From contig JABAKD010000026.1 in the NCBI GenBank assembly GCA_012845835.1, positions 6,689,014-6,753,013 of the forward strand: DNA of 64,000 nt. The letters are read 5' to 3'. This document shows positions 1-12,445 of this stretch, in pieces. The notes under the pieces are model-generated. The model was not told where the DNA came from. It ran no database searches and was given only the letters and a program-made list of their open reading frames with translations. The number at the start of each line of letters is the position of its first letter. Within the stretch, counting starts at the first letter, position 1. The position numbers and the translations under genes are program-made. The DNA is from Undaria pinnatifida. Lineage: Eukaryota > Sar > Phaeophyceae > Laminariales > Alariaceae.

Positions 1-704
1 CAAGTTTTTAGGTTAGTTTGCAAGCTTCCCCCTGCGGGATGTGATTGGCTTGAAATACGGGGCGGGGGCGGGGGGGGGTGGGCTCATTTGCTGCTTGCCT
101 TAGTCATTTGACCATTGACCACGCATCCCTTTCGAAACGGAGGGAGGGGGGCGGGGGGCGGGGGGGGGGCATTGAAAACCAAAACAAGTAGTCACCCAAC
201 AAATGACATCGATCAGCCCAGACGAGTTTATAGCTTCTAGTTTATATTCCTTGGCCATGGGATTGTTTGTGATTTGGTTCATGGGGTTTGGTTTTGATTT
301 TGTCTCGGGTACAGAGCTCAGCTCAAGTCAAAAGAAACTCCATAAAAAAATAGTCGCGCTCCTACCGCTGCATGAGGTTTTGCGAGGCATGCATTTACGA
401 AGGAAACCCGGGGAGATATATTTTTGTTTAGTGTGTTTTTTTTTTTCTTCTGTTGTGGTGTCCGGTTATTTTTTTGCAAAGAAAAGGGGTCATTGCTTTT
501 TGTGTGATGGTCAGCAGGCAAAAAATAGTGGAGACGAGCATTCAGCCTGGCAGTTTGTTGAGCAGTGCATTCCAAAACCCGGCGCTTTTTTTTTTTTCAG
601 GCCCGAAACTCGTGGAATTGGTTGGTACCGAACAGTAGTGTACCCGACATCGACGGGGGGGCGGGTTGTCTCCGGGGAGATTGTTTTTTGGTTATTTTAC
701 TGGT

Positions 705-1215
705 TGGTTTAAAGGCAGTGGATGACTCGGCCTCTTCGTTGAAAAATGTAGCCCATTTTTTTTTCAGGTTGTTTTGCTAATTGTTTCGAAGGCAACGAGT
801 GATTCGTAATTCGGATCTAAAACTCGTTGAACAGCCCGTGAGTAGGTTCTTTTCGGGTTAGTTTAGTCCTCGAAGTAGTTGTTTCGAAGGCAATGGGTGA
901 TTCGGCCCCAAAAGTCGTTGAACAGCCCGTGGGTAGGTTCTTGTCAGGTTCTTTTTTGCTGGTCGTTTTGAAGGCAATGAGTAATTCAGCCCCAAAATGC
1001 GCTCAACTGCCCGTGGGCAGGCTCTTTTCGGGTTGTTTCACTGCTTGTTTTGAAGGCAATGAGTAATTCGGCCCCCAACTATCGTCGTAGGTTATTTTCA
1101 GGTTATTTTACTGGTTGTTTTGAAGATGGTGGGTAAATCAGCTCTCAAAACTTGTTGAATCGCCGTTCAGTAGGTGCTTTCCAGGTTGTTGTTACTGTGC
1201 TTTTTTGGTTGTTGT
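705..1215. repeat. Degenerate tandem repeat, about 80-bp period, six copies
   Basis: The phrase GAAGGCAATGAGTAATTCGG and its variants recurs at about 711, 791, 889, 973, 1054 and 1125. Each copy is followed by an AACTCGTTGAACAGCCCGTG-like segment and a GTAGGTTCTTTTCGGGTT-like segment. The copies have drifted, so this is an old minisatellite. Confidence 0.7.
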
Positions 1216-1434
1216 ATTTTTAAGGCGATGGGTACTTGACTGCTGAGAGAGGACAAACTACACGAAAAACGCTGTAAAAGCTGGCGCGGCGTACTCTATC
1301 AGACGTTGGTGAAGACATGACATGAGCGCAAGATGACGATTGCAACACTTGTTGGGGTGCAAAACGAATGAAAAACGTTTTGAGGGGGGGAGGCTTAATT
1401 AGTGTGGGGACTACTTCTGGGACGATGGGATTAC

Positions 1435-1815
1435 AGCATGAAAACGTGAAAAATGAAATGGCATTTCTAAGGAGGAGATTGGAGTTTTTCGGGTCTAATT
1501 CAGCAGCTGTAGTTTAGTGTGGGTGCTAGTGCTATTACTGTTGCTGTTGCTGTTACTGTTAAGGTGACGTTTAATATTCGGAAACCTAAAAAATGGCCGA
1601 TCTACAGTAAGCTTTTCGTGTGGGGCATTTTTTCAGGGCAGCATGAAAACGTGAAAAAAAGGCCTTTTCTGAGGGGGCGAATGAAACTTATTTGGGTCTA
1701 TTTTTTTAGTAGGGGCTATTAAAAGTACTGTTGCTGTTATTGTTATTGCTACTGTAAGGTGGCGTTTTTTTTAATGGCAACGTAAACTAAAAAAAATGGC
1801 GTAAATGGTAAGAAA
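1435..1815. repeat. Tandem duplication of about 200 bp
   Basis: Two adjacent copies share the order CAGCATGAAAACGTGAAAAA, a TTTGGGTCTA-like segment, a TGTTGCTGTTACTGTTA tract, and AAGGTGGCGTTT followed by AAAAAATGGC. They start near 1435 and 1638 and have diverged. Confidence 0.6.
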
Positions 1816-1844
1816 ACCTATTTCCAACCATTTTTTTCGGTGGT

Positions 1845-2110
1845 TGGTTGGCGTTGGGGTGTGACGTTCATCGGTTTCGTCATTTTGAAGTTCGAAAGTG
1901 TTGGCGTGATCTACGTGGTAGTTCTTTTTTTCAAGTTAATGCTTGTAGGTGTTCTATCTAGTCGGTTTGAAGTTTGATGACCGACGTGTTCTATGTAGTT
2001 AGTTTTTGGAGTTTGTGCTTTGGCGTGTCCTGTATAGCTAGTCTGAAGTTCTGTGCTTGGCGTGTTCCATATACGGTCAGGTTGAAGTTTGATAGTACGA
2101 CATGTGTATA
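1845..2110. repeat. Degenerate tandem repeat, about 55-bp period
   Basis: A segment close to TTGGCGTGTTCTATGTAGT followed by GGTTTGAAGTTTG recurs four to five times. Copies are visible near 1905, 1940, 1985, 2030 and 2060. There is no coding signal. Confidence 0.5.
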
Positions 2111-2223
2111 CTTTTGGGGCTTGAGTTAGATAATTGTTAAAGTGATACCTGGTACTAACTTACCCCTTCCCCCTTCCCCCTTCCCCCTTCCCCCTTCCCT
2201 AATGGCCACTCTCTTCTCGATAG

Positions 2224-2884
2224 GAACACATGGCAATCGATAGCCCGACGCGGAGGGTCCCTTCCCCCCGCCGACTCCCTCGCCTCGTTCTCGGGGCACA
2301 AGCTTCGCGACCGGAGCAACACCGTAAACGCTAGCGGCAGCGGGAGCGGCGGCAGCGGCCTCGCCGGCAGAGCCGGCTGGGGCCGCCACCACAGCCTCGG
2401 AGGCCCGGTCGAGGCAGACAACGGCCGCTCCGTGTCGGTCACCTTCGGTAGCGACAGACGCTACAGCGGGGGCACCATAGGCATCGCTAGCATGCTCGGT
2501 AGCTCGGGCACGGTCCGATCAGGTCGCATGCTGGACGACTTTATGGAAGGGAGCCCGTTTGACCGTCGCGTCAGTAGCGTACTAAGCGGTTCGGGCACCC
2601 CCCCGGATGTTACCTCGTTTGGCAATAACGTGGCGGGGGGCATGCCGACGAGGCAGGCTAGCGCGGGGACGGGGACGGGGTCCGCTCCGTCAGTAAGGGG
2701 CGTGAGATACCAGAGGTCTCACTCCGCGAGAGTGTTGTCTGGGATTCGGGGGGCGAGGGGGGAGGGGGGAGGGGCTGCCTTTGAGGCGGGTGAGAGCTGG
2801 AAGCCTAGGAGGCAGGCGCCCGGCGGAGGCAATGATGGGAAGGAGGGGTTTAAAAGGAACGATGTAGAGGCCTTGCCGGAGTAG
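2224..2884 (+). CDS. Terminal exon of an unrecognised Gly/Ser-rich protein gene
   Basis: A GC-rich open stretch of about 220 codons begins just after a good acceptor (pyrimidine tract ending in CTTCTCGATAG) and ends at a TAG at 2882-2884. The frame runs open from the acceptor with no early start codon, so it is read as the last exon of a gene whose earlier exons lie upstream. The product is rich in Ser, Gly, Arg and Thr, with segments such as SGSGSGGSGLAGRAGWGRHH near its start. It looks largely disordered, with a basic C-terminal third. I recognise no domain, signal peptide or membrane segment. Base composition is unlike the AT-rich flanks, which supports coding. It could still be a chance GC-rich frame. 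Confidence 0.5.
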
Positions 2885-2944
2885 CTTTATCATACGGCAT
2901 AGCTATTATACAAGAAGAACGTTAGTTGCAGTTTGTCTCTACAA

Positions 2945-3225
2945 GTAGAATGAGGGTGGGTGAGGTGGGTGAGGTGGGTGGGCGGGGTGGGTCGGCGGAC
3001 TCTGGAGTCTTACAGAGGACAGAGGCGTCGGGGGGGTGGGCGAATTGAGTAGTCTTGAAGAGTTGGGAGCTGGGCGGGTGGGTGGGTGGGGTGCTGGGTT
3101 GGTAACAGATGGTGGGTACTGTAGTCGTGGGAAGATGTGTCGGTGGATGCTGTAGTTGTGGATGGGTGAGTGGGTTGTTAGGTTCGAGTAACGCAGGGGG
3201 GCGCAAGGGGATAACGCGTTGCGTT
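2945..3225. repeat. GGGTGGGT-rich simple sequence
   Basis: The plus strand is built of GGGTGGGTGAGGTGGGTGGG-like units and is almost free of C. It starts 60 bp after the stop codon of the preceding exon. It has G-quadruplex-forming potential on the plus strand. Confidence 0.6.
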
Positions 3226-4714
3226 GGGCTCGTGGTTGAGAGCATCCATCTTGTTTGGACGGGCCGGGGTGGCCGGCTGATGTCCTGGGCGCGCTGTCTG
3301 CCGCGCCCTGTGAGTGTGACAGGCGCGGCGGCGCGGGTCTACTTTGCGTATGTCGTGGTTTTTTCGGCGAAAGACCGATTGCTGTCGTTGTGGTTTTTTT
3401 CTCATTCTTGCTTTGTTAAAAAAAAAAGGGCTTCGAGAGGTGTGCGGGAGATAAAAAAATAAAATGCGTGCGGCGTTGTGTACATATAATAACGCAAAGC
3501 AGAGGGTGCTTTATGTGCGTCACAAAGCTAGAGCTATCATTCGTGTAGTCTCTATGATACTAACTCACGCGGGGGTGAACAAACAGTTTTGTTGTTTGAG
3601 AGATGTACGCTGGAACAGAGTGTGGGGGGCTAGGTTGGCTCTGTTGTTTTTGGGGAGTAGCGGCCGCGACAAAAGTATACTCGGCGTCGTTTTTTTTTGG
3701 TGTTTTGAGGATCCGCGCGCACACACGGCGTGGCAGTCTCGCTTTCATTGCACCCAGCTTCCAATGGCCGCCCGCCAAGGTGGCTCAGTACTTTCTGGTA
3801 TACATTTTTTTTCCATTTCCAGCGCAAGAATTAACGGACAAACACTTTTTTGTCCGAATTCTTGCCTCAATCTGGCGTTTAGTTTCGGTAAGCACTCGGC
3901 CCACCCGGGAGCTTAGTGCGAGATACTACCCCAGTGCAGTTCAGCAGCGGTATCGTACAATGATTTAGTTCGTTTTAGTTACTTAGGGAGAAAAATGAAG
4001 GCAAAAGGTTAGTATGCTTGTTGTGCGGTGATCACGCGCTACACTCTGGTATGTTTGTTTGTGTTGCCGTTGTTTTGTTTTGTTTTTTGCTTTTTTTTTG
4101 CGTTGCCCCCCCCCCCCCCCCCCCCCCTCTCCCCCCCTCCCTTTTTTTTTTGTTTGTTTGTGTTGCGTGTATGGTGTTGAGAAAAAGGGTTGTATGTACA
4201 AAGTTGCCGTTCCCGGTACATGGTCCTTCCCGTATGAACAACCCTGTTTTTTTTCCCCCACGGAACTACTTTTTCCTTGTGTTTGGAGAGGACGCTCGGG
4301 GATAAAAACCGTACAACTGGGCGTCTTTCGTAGCCTTCGAGGGGTGTCTGGAATATTTATTCTCTTTTGGGGGCGGATGTGAAATAGAGTCAGCGTGGGA
4401 CTGTAGCCCAGCAGTTCAAAGTACCCCCCCCCCCCCCCCCCCCCCGCCCCCCCCTTTTTCTTTCTCCCCCCCCAGACCCATATCATGAAAAGTTTGATAG
4501 TATGTCGGTGTGCATAGACAGCATGCCAAGAGTATTAGTTGGCTGGCCGTTTTCTACACCAAGACCGTTTTTTTAATGTTAACATCAGGCGCAGCTCTGG
4601 AGATACAGGGGTGAGACACGATTTTTTTCGGCTGGGGAAGGTGGGTAAAGGTAACATGCGGGCGGTTTAGACTGCCTTGGTTCAGCGAGAGGCAAAGGTA
4701 GGTGTGTTCCGGGA

Positions 4715-4965
4715 CTTTTCACGGTAATCACCTGACCCGCGGGTCGAGTCAGCAGAGGTTCATATCTCGCGGGTTGAGTCGGGTTGGGTCGGATCGGGTC
4801 GGGTCGGATCGGGTCGGATCGGGTCGGGTCGGGTCGGGTCGGGTGAAGATGTTATGCTATCTCACGGGTCAGGTCAGATCACCCTGACCTAACTTGACCC
4901 GCCTCGACCCGCTAAAATTGACCAAAATTGACCCGACGAGTCAAAAGCTCTGGTATTTTCCAAGT
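4715..4965. repeat. GGGTC-repeat element, copy 1
   Basis: A block of GGGTCGGGTCGGATCGGGTC units is bounded by ACGGGTC/GACCCG motifs that face each other (TCACGG near 4718, CTCACGGGTCAGGTC near 4860, then TGACCCGCCTCGACCCGC near 4897). At least four further blocks of the same build occur in the window, so I treat it as a dispersed repeat family and not a lone microsatellite. Confidence 0.6.
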
Positions 4966-5343
4966 TTTTCTTCATTGCGGGTGCGACACGGCGCGAATGA
5001 TGGCGTCGGTTGTGGTCTGTCGGTCGGTCGATCGGTCGGTCGGTGTTGGTCGGTCTGTTGGTTGGTGTGTTCGTTCGACCGGTCGGTCTGTTCGTTCGTC
5101 CACCGGTTAAGGAGAATAGCAGGAGGAAGAGGAAAAACGATATTATTCCGCGGTAGATTATATTTTACTACAAGCTTTTGACAAGTCATCATTTACAGTG
5201 TAGCCTTTTGCTGTAGTAGCGCGTTAATTCCCCCCCCCCCTGTTTTTCCCTGGCCAGGATTCGTCGGAGGGTTCTGGTCAGGCGGGGGGTGCGATATACA
5301 GAAAGGTCAGGTCTGGTCTTAAACGCTTTGGTTATATGAGTAT

Positions 5344-5520
5344 AGTAGTGGTCCCTCTATAGTACCGGTTGGGTAGTGCCGGTTGCCCGCTATAGCGCGT
5401 GTGAAATTGCTTGGCAAATATGGGAAAACTAATAGTGGCGGTATGGGTTGCCGCTATAGTGCCAGTATTCACGACTGGCACACACCGGCACTATGCAGGA
5501 ACCACTGCTATAGTGGCTTA
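5344..5520. mobile_element. MITE-like element with GTGGTCCCTC-type terminal inverted repeats, copy 1
   Basis: The left end reads AGTGGTCCCTCTATAGTACC and the right end, reverse-complemented, reads AGTGGTTCCTGCATAGTGCC. A central AATTGCTTGGCA core is shared with the other copies. Short subterminal repeats (TAGTGCCGGTTGCC, CTATAGTGCC) lie inside. There is no coding capacity. The terminal sequence resembles that of pogo/Tigger-type Tc1/mariner elements, which is an inference. Confidence 0.55.
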
Positions 5521-7814
5521 GCTCGGAGGCGCTCTATGTTGTTGCGTCACACGCTATGAAATGTGCATGTCGACGTTTCTTGTGTTTTCAGAACTGGCTG
5601 GGGCCAGAAAGCACGAGCAGGCAAGTATCCTATGCAGGAATGTGGAAATTGAGTCCTAGAATACCGAAGAAGGGAAGGGAGGGAAGGAAGGATGGATGGA
5701 TGGATGGTATGCATGGATGGAAGTACCAATAGTCGGGTTGTTACCCAACCACGTGTAGTAGCCGCGATCTGGTCGGGAAAAAGTATTGTTCTGTTGACCC
5801 GTATAGATCGTTCACATCACCAAGCGCAGACGGCGTGCAGTTCATGCAATCAAAAGCAATATAAGGCCCATTCCGCCATCAAATTTTTATTTGTTTGGCC
5901 ACCCCGCAGTATTGAGCATAGCTAAGCGGCTTCCCTGCGAGTGGAAAACCTTACTTTGTGGGTGGAAATTTCAGGGAAATTTCAGGGAAATGCATGGAGA
6001 GAGCGCCCCCTTCCAGGTGTTTGGCTTTCGTATCTATTGGGGGGTTGTGGCAACAGCAGAAAACAGACAGCAGTATTTATAATGCTTTTTGTCAAGTAAG
6101 CGTTGAGTGGGAAGGTCGTGTCAAGTCAAGCAATCTCGTCCGGTTGGGAGGCTTCTTGTAACGTACCAGGTAGCTATTTTGGCTGGAGTACAATTATGAT
6201 TTGTCCGGCGAATATCCTGGCGAAGCCCGGGGAGTGAAACTAGCGCGGGGGCTGAACAAACCCCTATCCTAACAAGCAATAAAAACGCTATACCCTAGAT
6301 AGACGCTCTTGAGCACGGCACGTGTTGTTGTAATGTCTGTTTTTCTGTTATCTTCGATACCTTTTATCACACCTGTGGGTATTTTTTTTCGTCGTCTTAC
6401 TATATTATTAGACTATATATCTACTTTGGTCGCGCCTTTTGCAGTTACTGCTGTTTTAACGCCGAAGTGAAGTATATACAGCAACACTGAAGCATGTACA
6501 TATACATCGGTACTCGTTGAGAAACCATAAAATAAAAATCTACCTTTTTTTGTTCGTCTCAGCTCCTTGTAACTGCTGCACGCCAGCGTTTCCTTCCAAG
6601 CCCACGGGGGGGGTGCAGTACGTACAGCATCCATCCAGCTGCCCCTCCGGCAAGCTCTCGTGCTCCGAATAGTTTCGCCCTCGCCGAGTCTCCTCTTCGC
6701 TGCTTTCTGTGACGGCTGCTGCTGCTGCTGCTGCAGTAGTAATAATAGGACTTACTGTGTGTCATAATGCCTTCCTTAACTACGAAATCCGATCTCCTCG
6801 CAACAACATTTTTCCATCAACGGGAACCAGATGTGATGTACAAAAAAGCACACCCTGGCAAACAACAACAGTTTTAGCGCGCGAACAAGTGTTGGGTCGG
6901 AACAAATTGGCCGGTTTTGACCGCAGCATCATCACACCAAGTGTCTCGGGGTCCTCCGCTGAGCATGGGCGACACAGACATGCTGCTACAACATACACTA
7001 GCCAGAACCAAATTTGGTTACGTAGTGAAAATATGGAGTAGGGAGATACGGAGATACGCAACGCTGTAATTTTTGTCTTTATCGTGGGTGTTGCCAACTG
7101 CACTGTGCCCCTCCGTAATTTTAACACTACTTGTTATTACTAATGGTAGTCCTGTTCAGCACTTAGTACAAACTACAAGTAAGTATTAGTTCCCACGTGG
7201 TGCCTGGGGATAATTGTATGTATTACCGGTACTATTTTAATGCAGAAAACGATCAACTACTACTACTTCGGTACCAGTGCCTGATAAAATGCGTGTTTTC
7301 AGTGGTTGTTCGTTGGTTCGACTAGCTAGGGTGTTTTATTGTGGTTTGTGTTTTGCTGGGGCACTCTTCCACTCCCAGGGTTTTTTGGGTTGGAGCCTTT
7401 TCTTGGGGCTTATTACGACCACCGACTGATGATCACAGCAGGTAGGTAATAATTTGAGGAGTTGACGTGAGCACAACAACAACAACAACGACAACAACCA
7501 CGACTAACTGCATGAGCGAGTATTCTTATGCAACATGGAACAATAAATGACAGAAGGGACGCAGAGCTCATGTGCACATATATGATATTTTATACCAGCA
7601 GGTGCTACTTACTATTAATACTACCACTACTACTACTACTACTACTCCTACTACCACTGGTGTTTCCTGTTTTACGGGTTCCCCTTGGTTTTCACCTACT
7701 ACTACCTGTTTGTCTGTGCTTTGTGGGAATGCTTAGGAGTGATGACGTTGAAGCTCATTCATGCTGCACATTTCTCGGACGGCAAATAAACATACAGACT
7801 AGACTACTAGTCTA

Positions 7815-8110
7815 GTCTATTATTGTGTGTGTTTTTATTTTCTGTTTTTTCTTTCAACATCACCTTTTACCCTCCGGCTCAACTCGTAAGAACGTTTCAC
7901 CCCCAGCGACCTTGCTCTGGACAAGCCCCGTGGCCACAGGAGGTGTCTTCCCTTCTTGCCCCCCCCGGGGACGTGCCTTCATTTTTTATCGCGCAGTGGG
8001 GTCAGCATTCCCTTTTTGAAGCTTTTTTATGTGCTCGTCGATTTTCATCGACTTTGCAAACACTCACTCACCACGTGCTTCTCGCGCTTTCCGTACGTAC
8101 GTAGTGATCA
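7815..8110 (-). mobile_element. SINE-like repeat, diverged copy 1
   Basis: This segment shares an ordered series of blocks with 41575-41935 and 55560-55880: a CTCTGGACAAGCCCCGTGGC segment, GGTGTCTTCCCTTCTTGCCC, TTTTTATCGCGCAGTGGGGT and CTCTCGCGCTTTCCG. The other two copies end on the right in a tRNA-like head on the minus strand, which is missing or unrecognisable here. Confidence 0.5.
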
Positions 8111-11100
8111 CAATAAATCACACCTTCACTCATCATGCCACTCTTCTTATTTAATAGCTCTCTGTACGTACAGCAGTCGAGTCTACAGCAGGAGGAGAAC
8201 ACTGCATGCAAAAACAAGAAGGACGTGGGAATAACCCAAAAACAAAAACCGGGCAATAAAATGCTGATTGTTTCCCCATCGTTATCGTATTTTAGTAATG
8301 AAAAATACACCTCTGAGCTCAGCTGTGAGATCGACCAGACAGGATTTTGATGAAAAATCAGCTCTCTACTCGCTTTGCAAGCTGGATGTGATACTTCGAT
8401 CGCTTGGTTGGGAGAAAATCGAGCATCACACGCGACCCACTTTACAAGACGCCACGAGACGTTCCCCACCACAAGCTGGGCTCATATCTTTTTTCACCTT
8501 AAATGCGAAAACCATACGAACCTACGACCAAGTACTGGTACTACTTGTGTGTGGTCTATCAGGCAGTCTAAAAAAATACTGAATGAAACTGTTCCGACAA
8601 TGTATACTAGGTGCCGTTGTAAGCAACTAACTTGGTTGTAATGAGGGCGTTAAAAAGTTAAAACGTTGAAATGCGGCATGTCCAGATCATGTACTGACCA
8701 AAGTACACAATGGCAGCATTTTTGGCATTGGGCATTGGCATTGTCAGTATATTATCAGTCTTCTATTGATAGTAGTCATTTCAACTTTTCAATGGTCTGT
8801 AGCAGTCTAACACCTATTGTCCTTTTAGCTGATCGTTATGGCTTTTGCAATGGTCAGCTGCCAAGGGTACCGCGGGTTCACGACTTCTTTTTTCTTTTCT
8901 TTTTTCTCATCCCCTCTTACTGTCCTCGCACTGCTGTTCTTTCTCCTTCGCCCTCCCAAGACGTACACTCAGATCCAGCGTCACTCAGCAGGCTCTTCTG
9001 TTGTTCTCCCCGTCTCCACTATGGTACGGCCCTTCATTATTATCGCGAGAATACTCTCTCACCAAGCCCTTTCTTCCCTCTCCTCGTCGTGGACTCGCAT
9101 CGAGTTACTTTGTGTACCATGATTCTAACGCGCAAGTTTGATCCGGCCGTTGTTACTGCAGTACATGAAACTCAACTTCGACTCATTCTTTGTAAGACCC
9201 CCCAGCCCTTATGATAATGCTGTTGTTGTTGTTGTTTGTTAGATTGTTGGTGTTGTCGCATGAACGCATGAACGCGCCGCCAGAATTAATGTAGTCTGTG
9301 GTCACAAGACAGGTTTTCTCCAAATAATACCAGGTGATTCGGCCGCCGTGGAGGGGAAAAAAACTCTAGACGACTGCATGAAGCACTCCGTTCGGCGGCA
9401 TGGTCTTGTACGGCATCATGACGCAAGAATGAAAAACGTGACATAAAAAACCGAAGGGGGAGAAAAAAACTCAGAGCTCAAGTTTGTATGTGATACTACT
9501 TCGTGTCTCCTCTGCTGCCTCTCGCGTCTAGTCTTGCGCGATCGATCGTCAGTACACACCATACCAAGCCACATGCCACACGACCCTCTTTCACTAGTTT
9601 CCACTGCTAGGACTTCTACCACTACACACAAACTGCAGGCAATATTCCCCTCCCCATTGCAAGAAACTTGTCTCCGACACAAGCGGGGGGTGGGTGCAGT
9701 TGGTACATGTTTCTCTCGGCCTTGGGGGTCGAGCGGTCCATGCGATGGAGAAAATTGAGACTCATCAGAGAGACGTTCACGTCGCTACTACAATAAATGA
9801 AAGGGAATAATGCAGCATTCATTCATCCGAGAGCAGTTTTCACGTAGTCGAGACTTGGGAATAACACAGAATGCAGCACTCATCCTTCAAAAAGTCAGCA
9901 GCTCCTACTACTGTAACTTCGAACACTGACAGATATGATACTTTGATCAGGCATTAACACACTTTTTAGAAGTATTTTTGAGTGGTTCATATTGCACAGC
10001 AGTCTACAGGGAGGACCATCCAACATTCGCCCTTCTTTGTAGCGACGAGGAAAAAAAAACTCAACCTCTCAAAAAGGCCAGGTAGGCAGGCGGTCTCGTT
10101 AGCTCTGCCGCAGGCTCACGGCGTTGTGCACCTCGCCCACACGCGCGCCCACACACGCGCTTTCCTCTTTGCCCTGAATTTGCCGCCAACACTTCAACGA
10201 GCAATCACTCAACACACATTTGCGATTAAAACATTTAATAAACCAGCGCACGGCTGAGAGCAAAACGCTGATAATAACTGCACGACGGCCGCGATCAAAA
10301 CACGCTATAAAACCGCAGCACACGGCTGCAAAGGCACTGCAGCGCGGATTAGTCTACACACAATACTCTGTACACGTAATAAATCATTTTCCGACGCCAC
10401 AGCTTTCACAGCTCCCACAAGCTGCATATATACCAGTCAACAAACCACACCACATATAATACCATATTTTTACGTACCAAGTATGTATTAATACTAGTGT
10501 GATTAGTACGACAACAACCACTATAATAACAACAACAGCACTACAGTCTAGGTACACCATACAGAAGACCTACGAAAAAAAGAAACAAGGGGGAAAAAGA
10601 AAGAAAGGCAGGCTGGACCAACGCCACGTAAGGGGGGGTACCGTCAATTTCAATACCGAGAACATGCCACTCGCAGGCACCAGTGGCTCTGTTGCCTCGC
10701 GATACCGGACCCTGTTGCGTCGCGATACCGGACTTGGGTTGTTTTTGCTCGCGTATATATCGTAACAAAAAGCACAAAAAATAATCCGAAGGCGGCGGTC
10801 GTGCGCATGTCGCGAAGCCGGAAAGCTCAAAATCATAAACATGAGAAAAAAAGCGAATAAAATGGGTATAGCCAACCGGCCCGAATCGCTCTTCACTCAC
10901 TGCAGCTAAGTAACGACTGAAATTTACAGGAGCACACAAAAAAATCCTTTTGCCGATATTATACTGAAGCTATTAATAGTGAAGAAAACACACCCTATCT
11001 ATCCCTAAATTTAACATAAAATTAACTCTGGGTCAGTATTTCGGTTTCTTCTCAGGTGTCCTGTGTATTGCATGCCAGATACGGTACTACTTGTATATAT

Positions 11101-11619
11101 TGCAGTTGCTCTGTCCGGAACTTCAATACCGCGCTCCCGCCTGCTGGAGAGATAGATACACGATTCGACCCCCAGATTGCGCTTGCCATCATTAGAGGTA
11201 CACCATGGCCACAGAGCTAGAAGTCAGCGCTGGCTGCTAGCTCAGTGATTCCGCCATGTATGTTCGCAATACGCGAGTGTGGTCGGAATGTCGAAGTTCA
11301 TTTATCGCCCCTTTATGTAGAATTTCCATGCTATCTACGGGTGGATGGTGGATGTGTAGACGGATATATAAGCTTTTGATATTGTTTTTCATTCTCGCCC
11401 GCCGGTGGGATGGAAATTCGAAATTCGAGATTCTGAAATGACCAGTATGAACATGGTCTAGAGTTGCGGTGAACATCTGACACCATCATGGCGCAGGGCA
11501 ATCTCCACCTCTCCCATCATCGGCTCCAAGTAACGTCTACTCCAGTTAATACTCACTACTGCTACTCCTACTGCTGTGCCTCTCGACAAGGTGTTGTGCA
11601 TGATTCATCCCATTGTATG

Positions 11620-11875
11620 ATATAATGAATAAACTAATCCAATGTAGAATGCATGAATTAATCCAATCCCGCTTAGAGCGAACGAATTAATGCAATCCAA
11701 CGCAAAGCGAACGAATCCATTCAATCCAACTCTGAGAGCGAACGAATTAATCCAATCCAATACAAAACGAACGAATGCATCCAGCCCAATACAGAATGAA
11801 TGGATTCATCCACATCCAACCTAATGTAGAACGAATGGATTAATCTAAATTCAATATAGAACGAATTCGAATACG
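11620..11875. repeat. Minisatellite, about 35-bp period
   Basis: Units of the type GAACGAATTAATCCAATCCA followed by a variable TACAAAGC-like spacer recur about seven times with heavy drift. ATG/CAT alternation gives spurious frames on both strands. Confidence 0.7.
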
Positions 11876-12094
11876 ACTCCTGTTCCTTCCCGGTGTGGCG
11901 GGTAACAACGCAAAATAACTGGCGAAGAAAGGCAATAATAGACCGTTTTTTTTTACGCTTTTGCTTGTCGTGGTCAGGATTTTTCTGCCCATTCATCGCG
12001 CATTGCGATTTTTTGCAACGCTCACGCAGCACATTGCCGGATGGCGCCATGAAGAAAGAAAACGAACACAGCAGTGTGGCGGGTGTAATCTTCA

Positions 12095-12255
12095 CATTAA
12101 ACTGATATTTCCAGTCATCTACATCCAGCGCAACCAGTGTCGTCCCGATGCCTCCTATAAAAACGAGACAGAGATCCACGTTGCGAATACAGCAAGGTGG
12201 TTTCGCCACGCAATGCCAACCGCAAAAAACACGCGGGGTAAAACAAGGATGCAAG
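12095..12255. repeat. Dispersed repeat family B, copy 1
   Basis: Contains ATTAAACTGATATTTCCAG, CAACCAGTGTCGTCCCGATG and CACGCAATGCCAACCGC in this order. The same order, diverged, recurs at 14690-14880, 24985-25090 and 30225-30420. The origin is unknown; no ends or coding capacity could be defined. Confidence 0.5.
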
Positions 12256-12445
12256 CCACCACCAGTGCCGGACATCTAATAAAAAACAGGGCAAAAATAA
12301 AAGGCAGGCTGAGGTACACGGGGGAAAAAAAAAATCGAGAGCCGTTAATGCTGAAGTTAGAGTAGACCGCACCCTCTCAACAATATGAAACAAAGGGCCA
12401 AAAATAAAATATCCTGGTTCCTATCAGATGTCCTCAACAGCACCT

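Larger units (their letters stand above)
1..2223. other. Repeat-filled intron or gene flank, no exon seen
   Basis: No open frame here has the composition of the exons further on. The stretch contains G-runs near 61-80 and 139-171, then three blocks of degenerate tandem repeats listed separately. It ends in a heptamer tract of the TTCCCCC type (about 2163-2200), which serves as the polypyrimidine tract before the splice acceptor at 2222-2223. I read it as the last intron of the gene whose final exon follows, but an upstream exon may lie outside the window. Confidence 0.5.
2885..12445. other. Long stretch without a supportable gene
   Basis: The open frames here are short, AT-rich or C/G-run artefacts, and none shows a recognisable domain or a credible exon chain. 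The stretch holds simple repeats (G-rich 2940-3220, C-runs near 4108-4135 and 4424-4455, an ACT tract near 7620-7655), a GGGTC-type element, a MITE, a SINE-like sequence and a 35-bp minisatellite, each listed separately. Exons of genes lying outside could be hidden here. Confidence 0.5.

Noticed and set aside
8666-9214. Plus-strand frame of 182 codons
   Set aside because: Pyrimidine-rich low complexity with two overlapping frames open in the same region and no domain.
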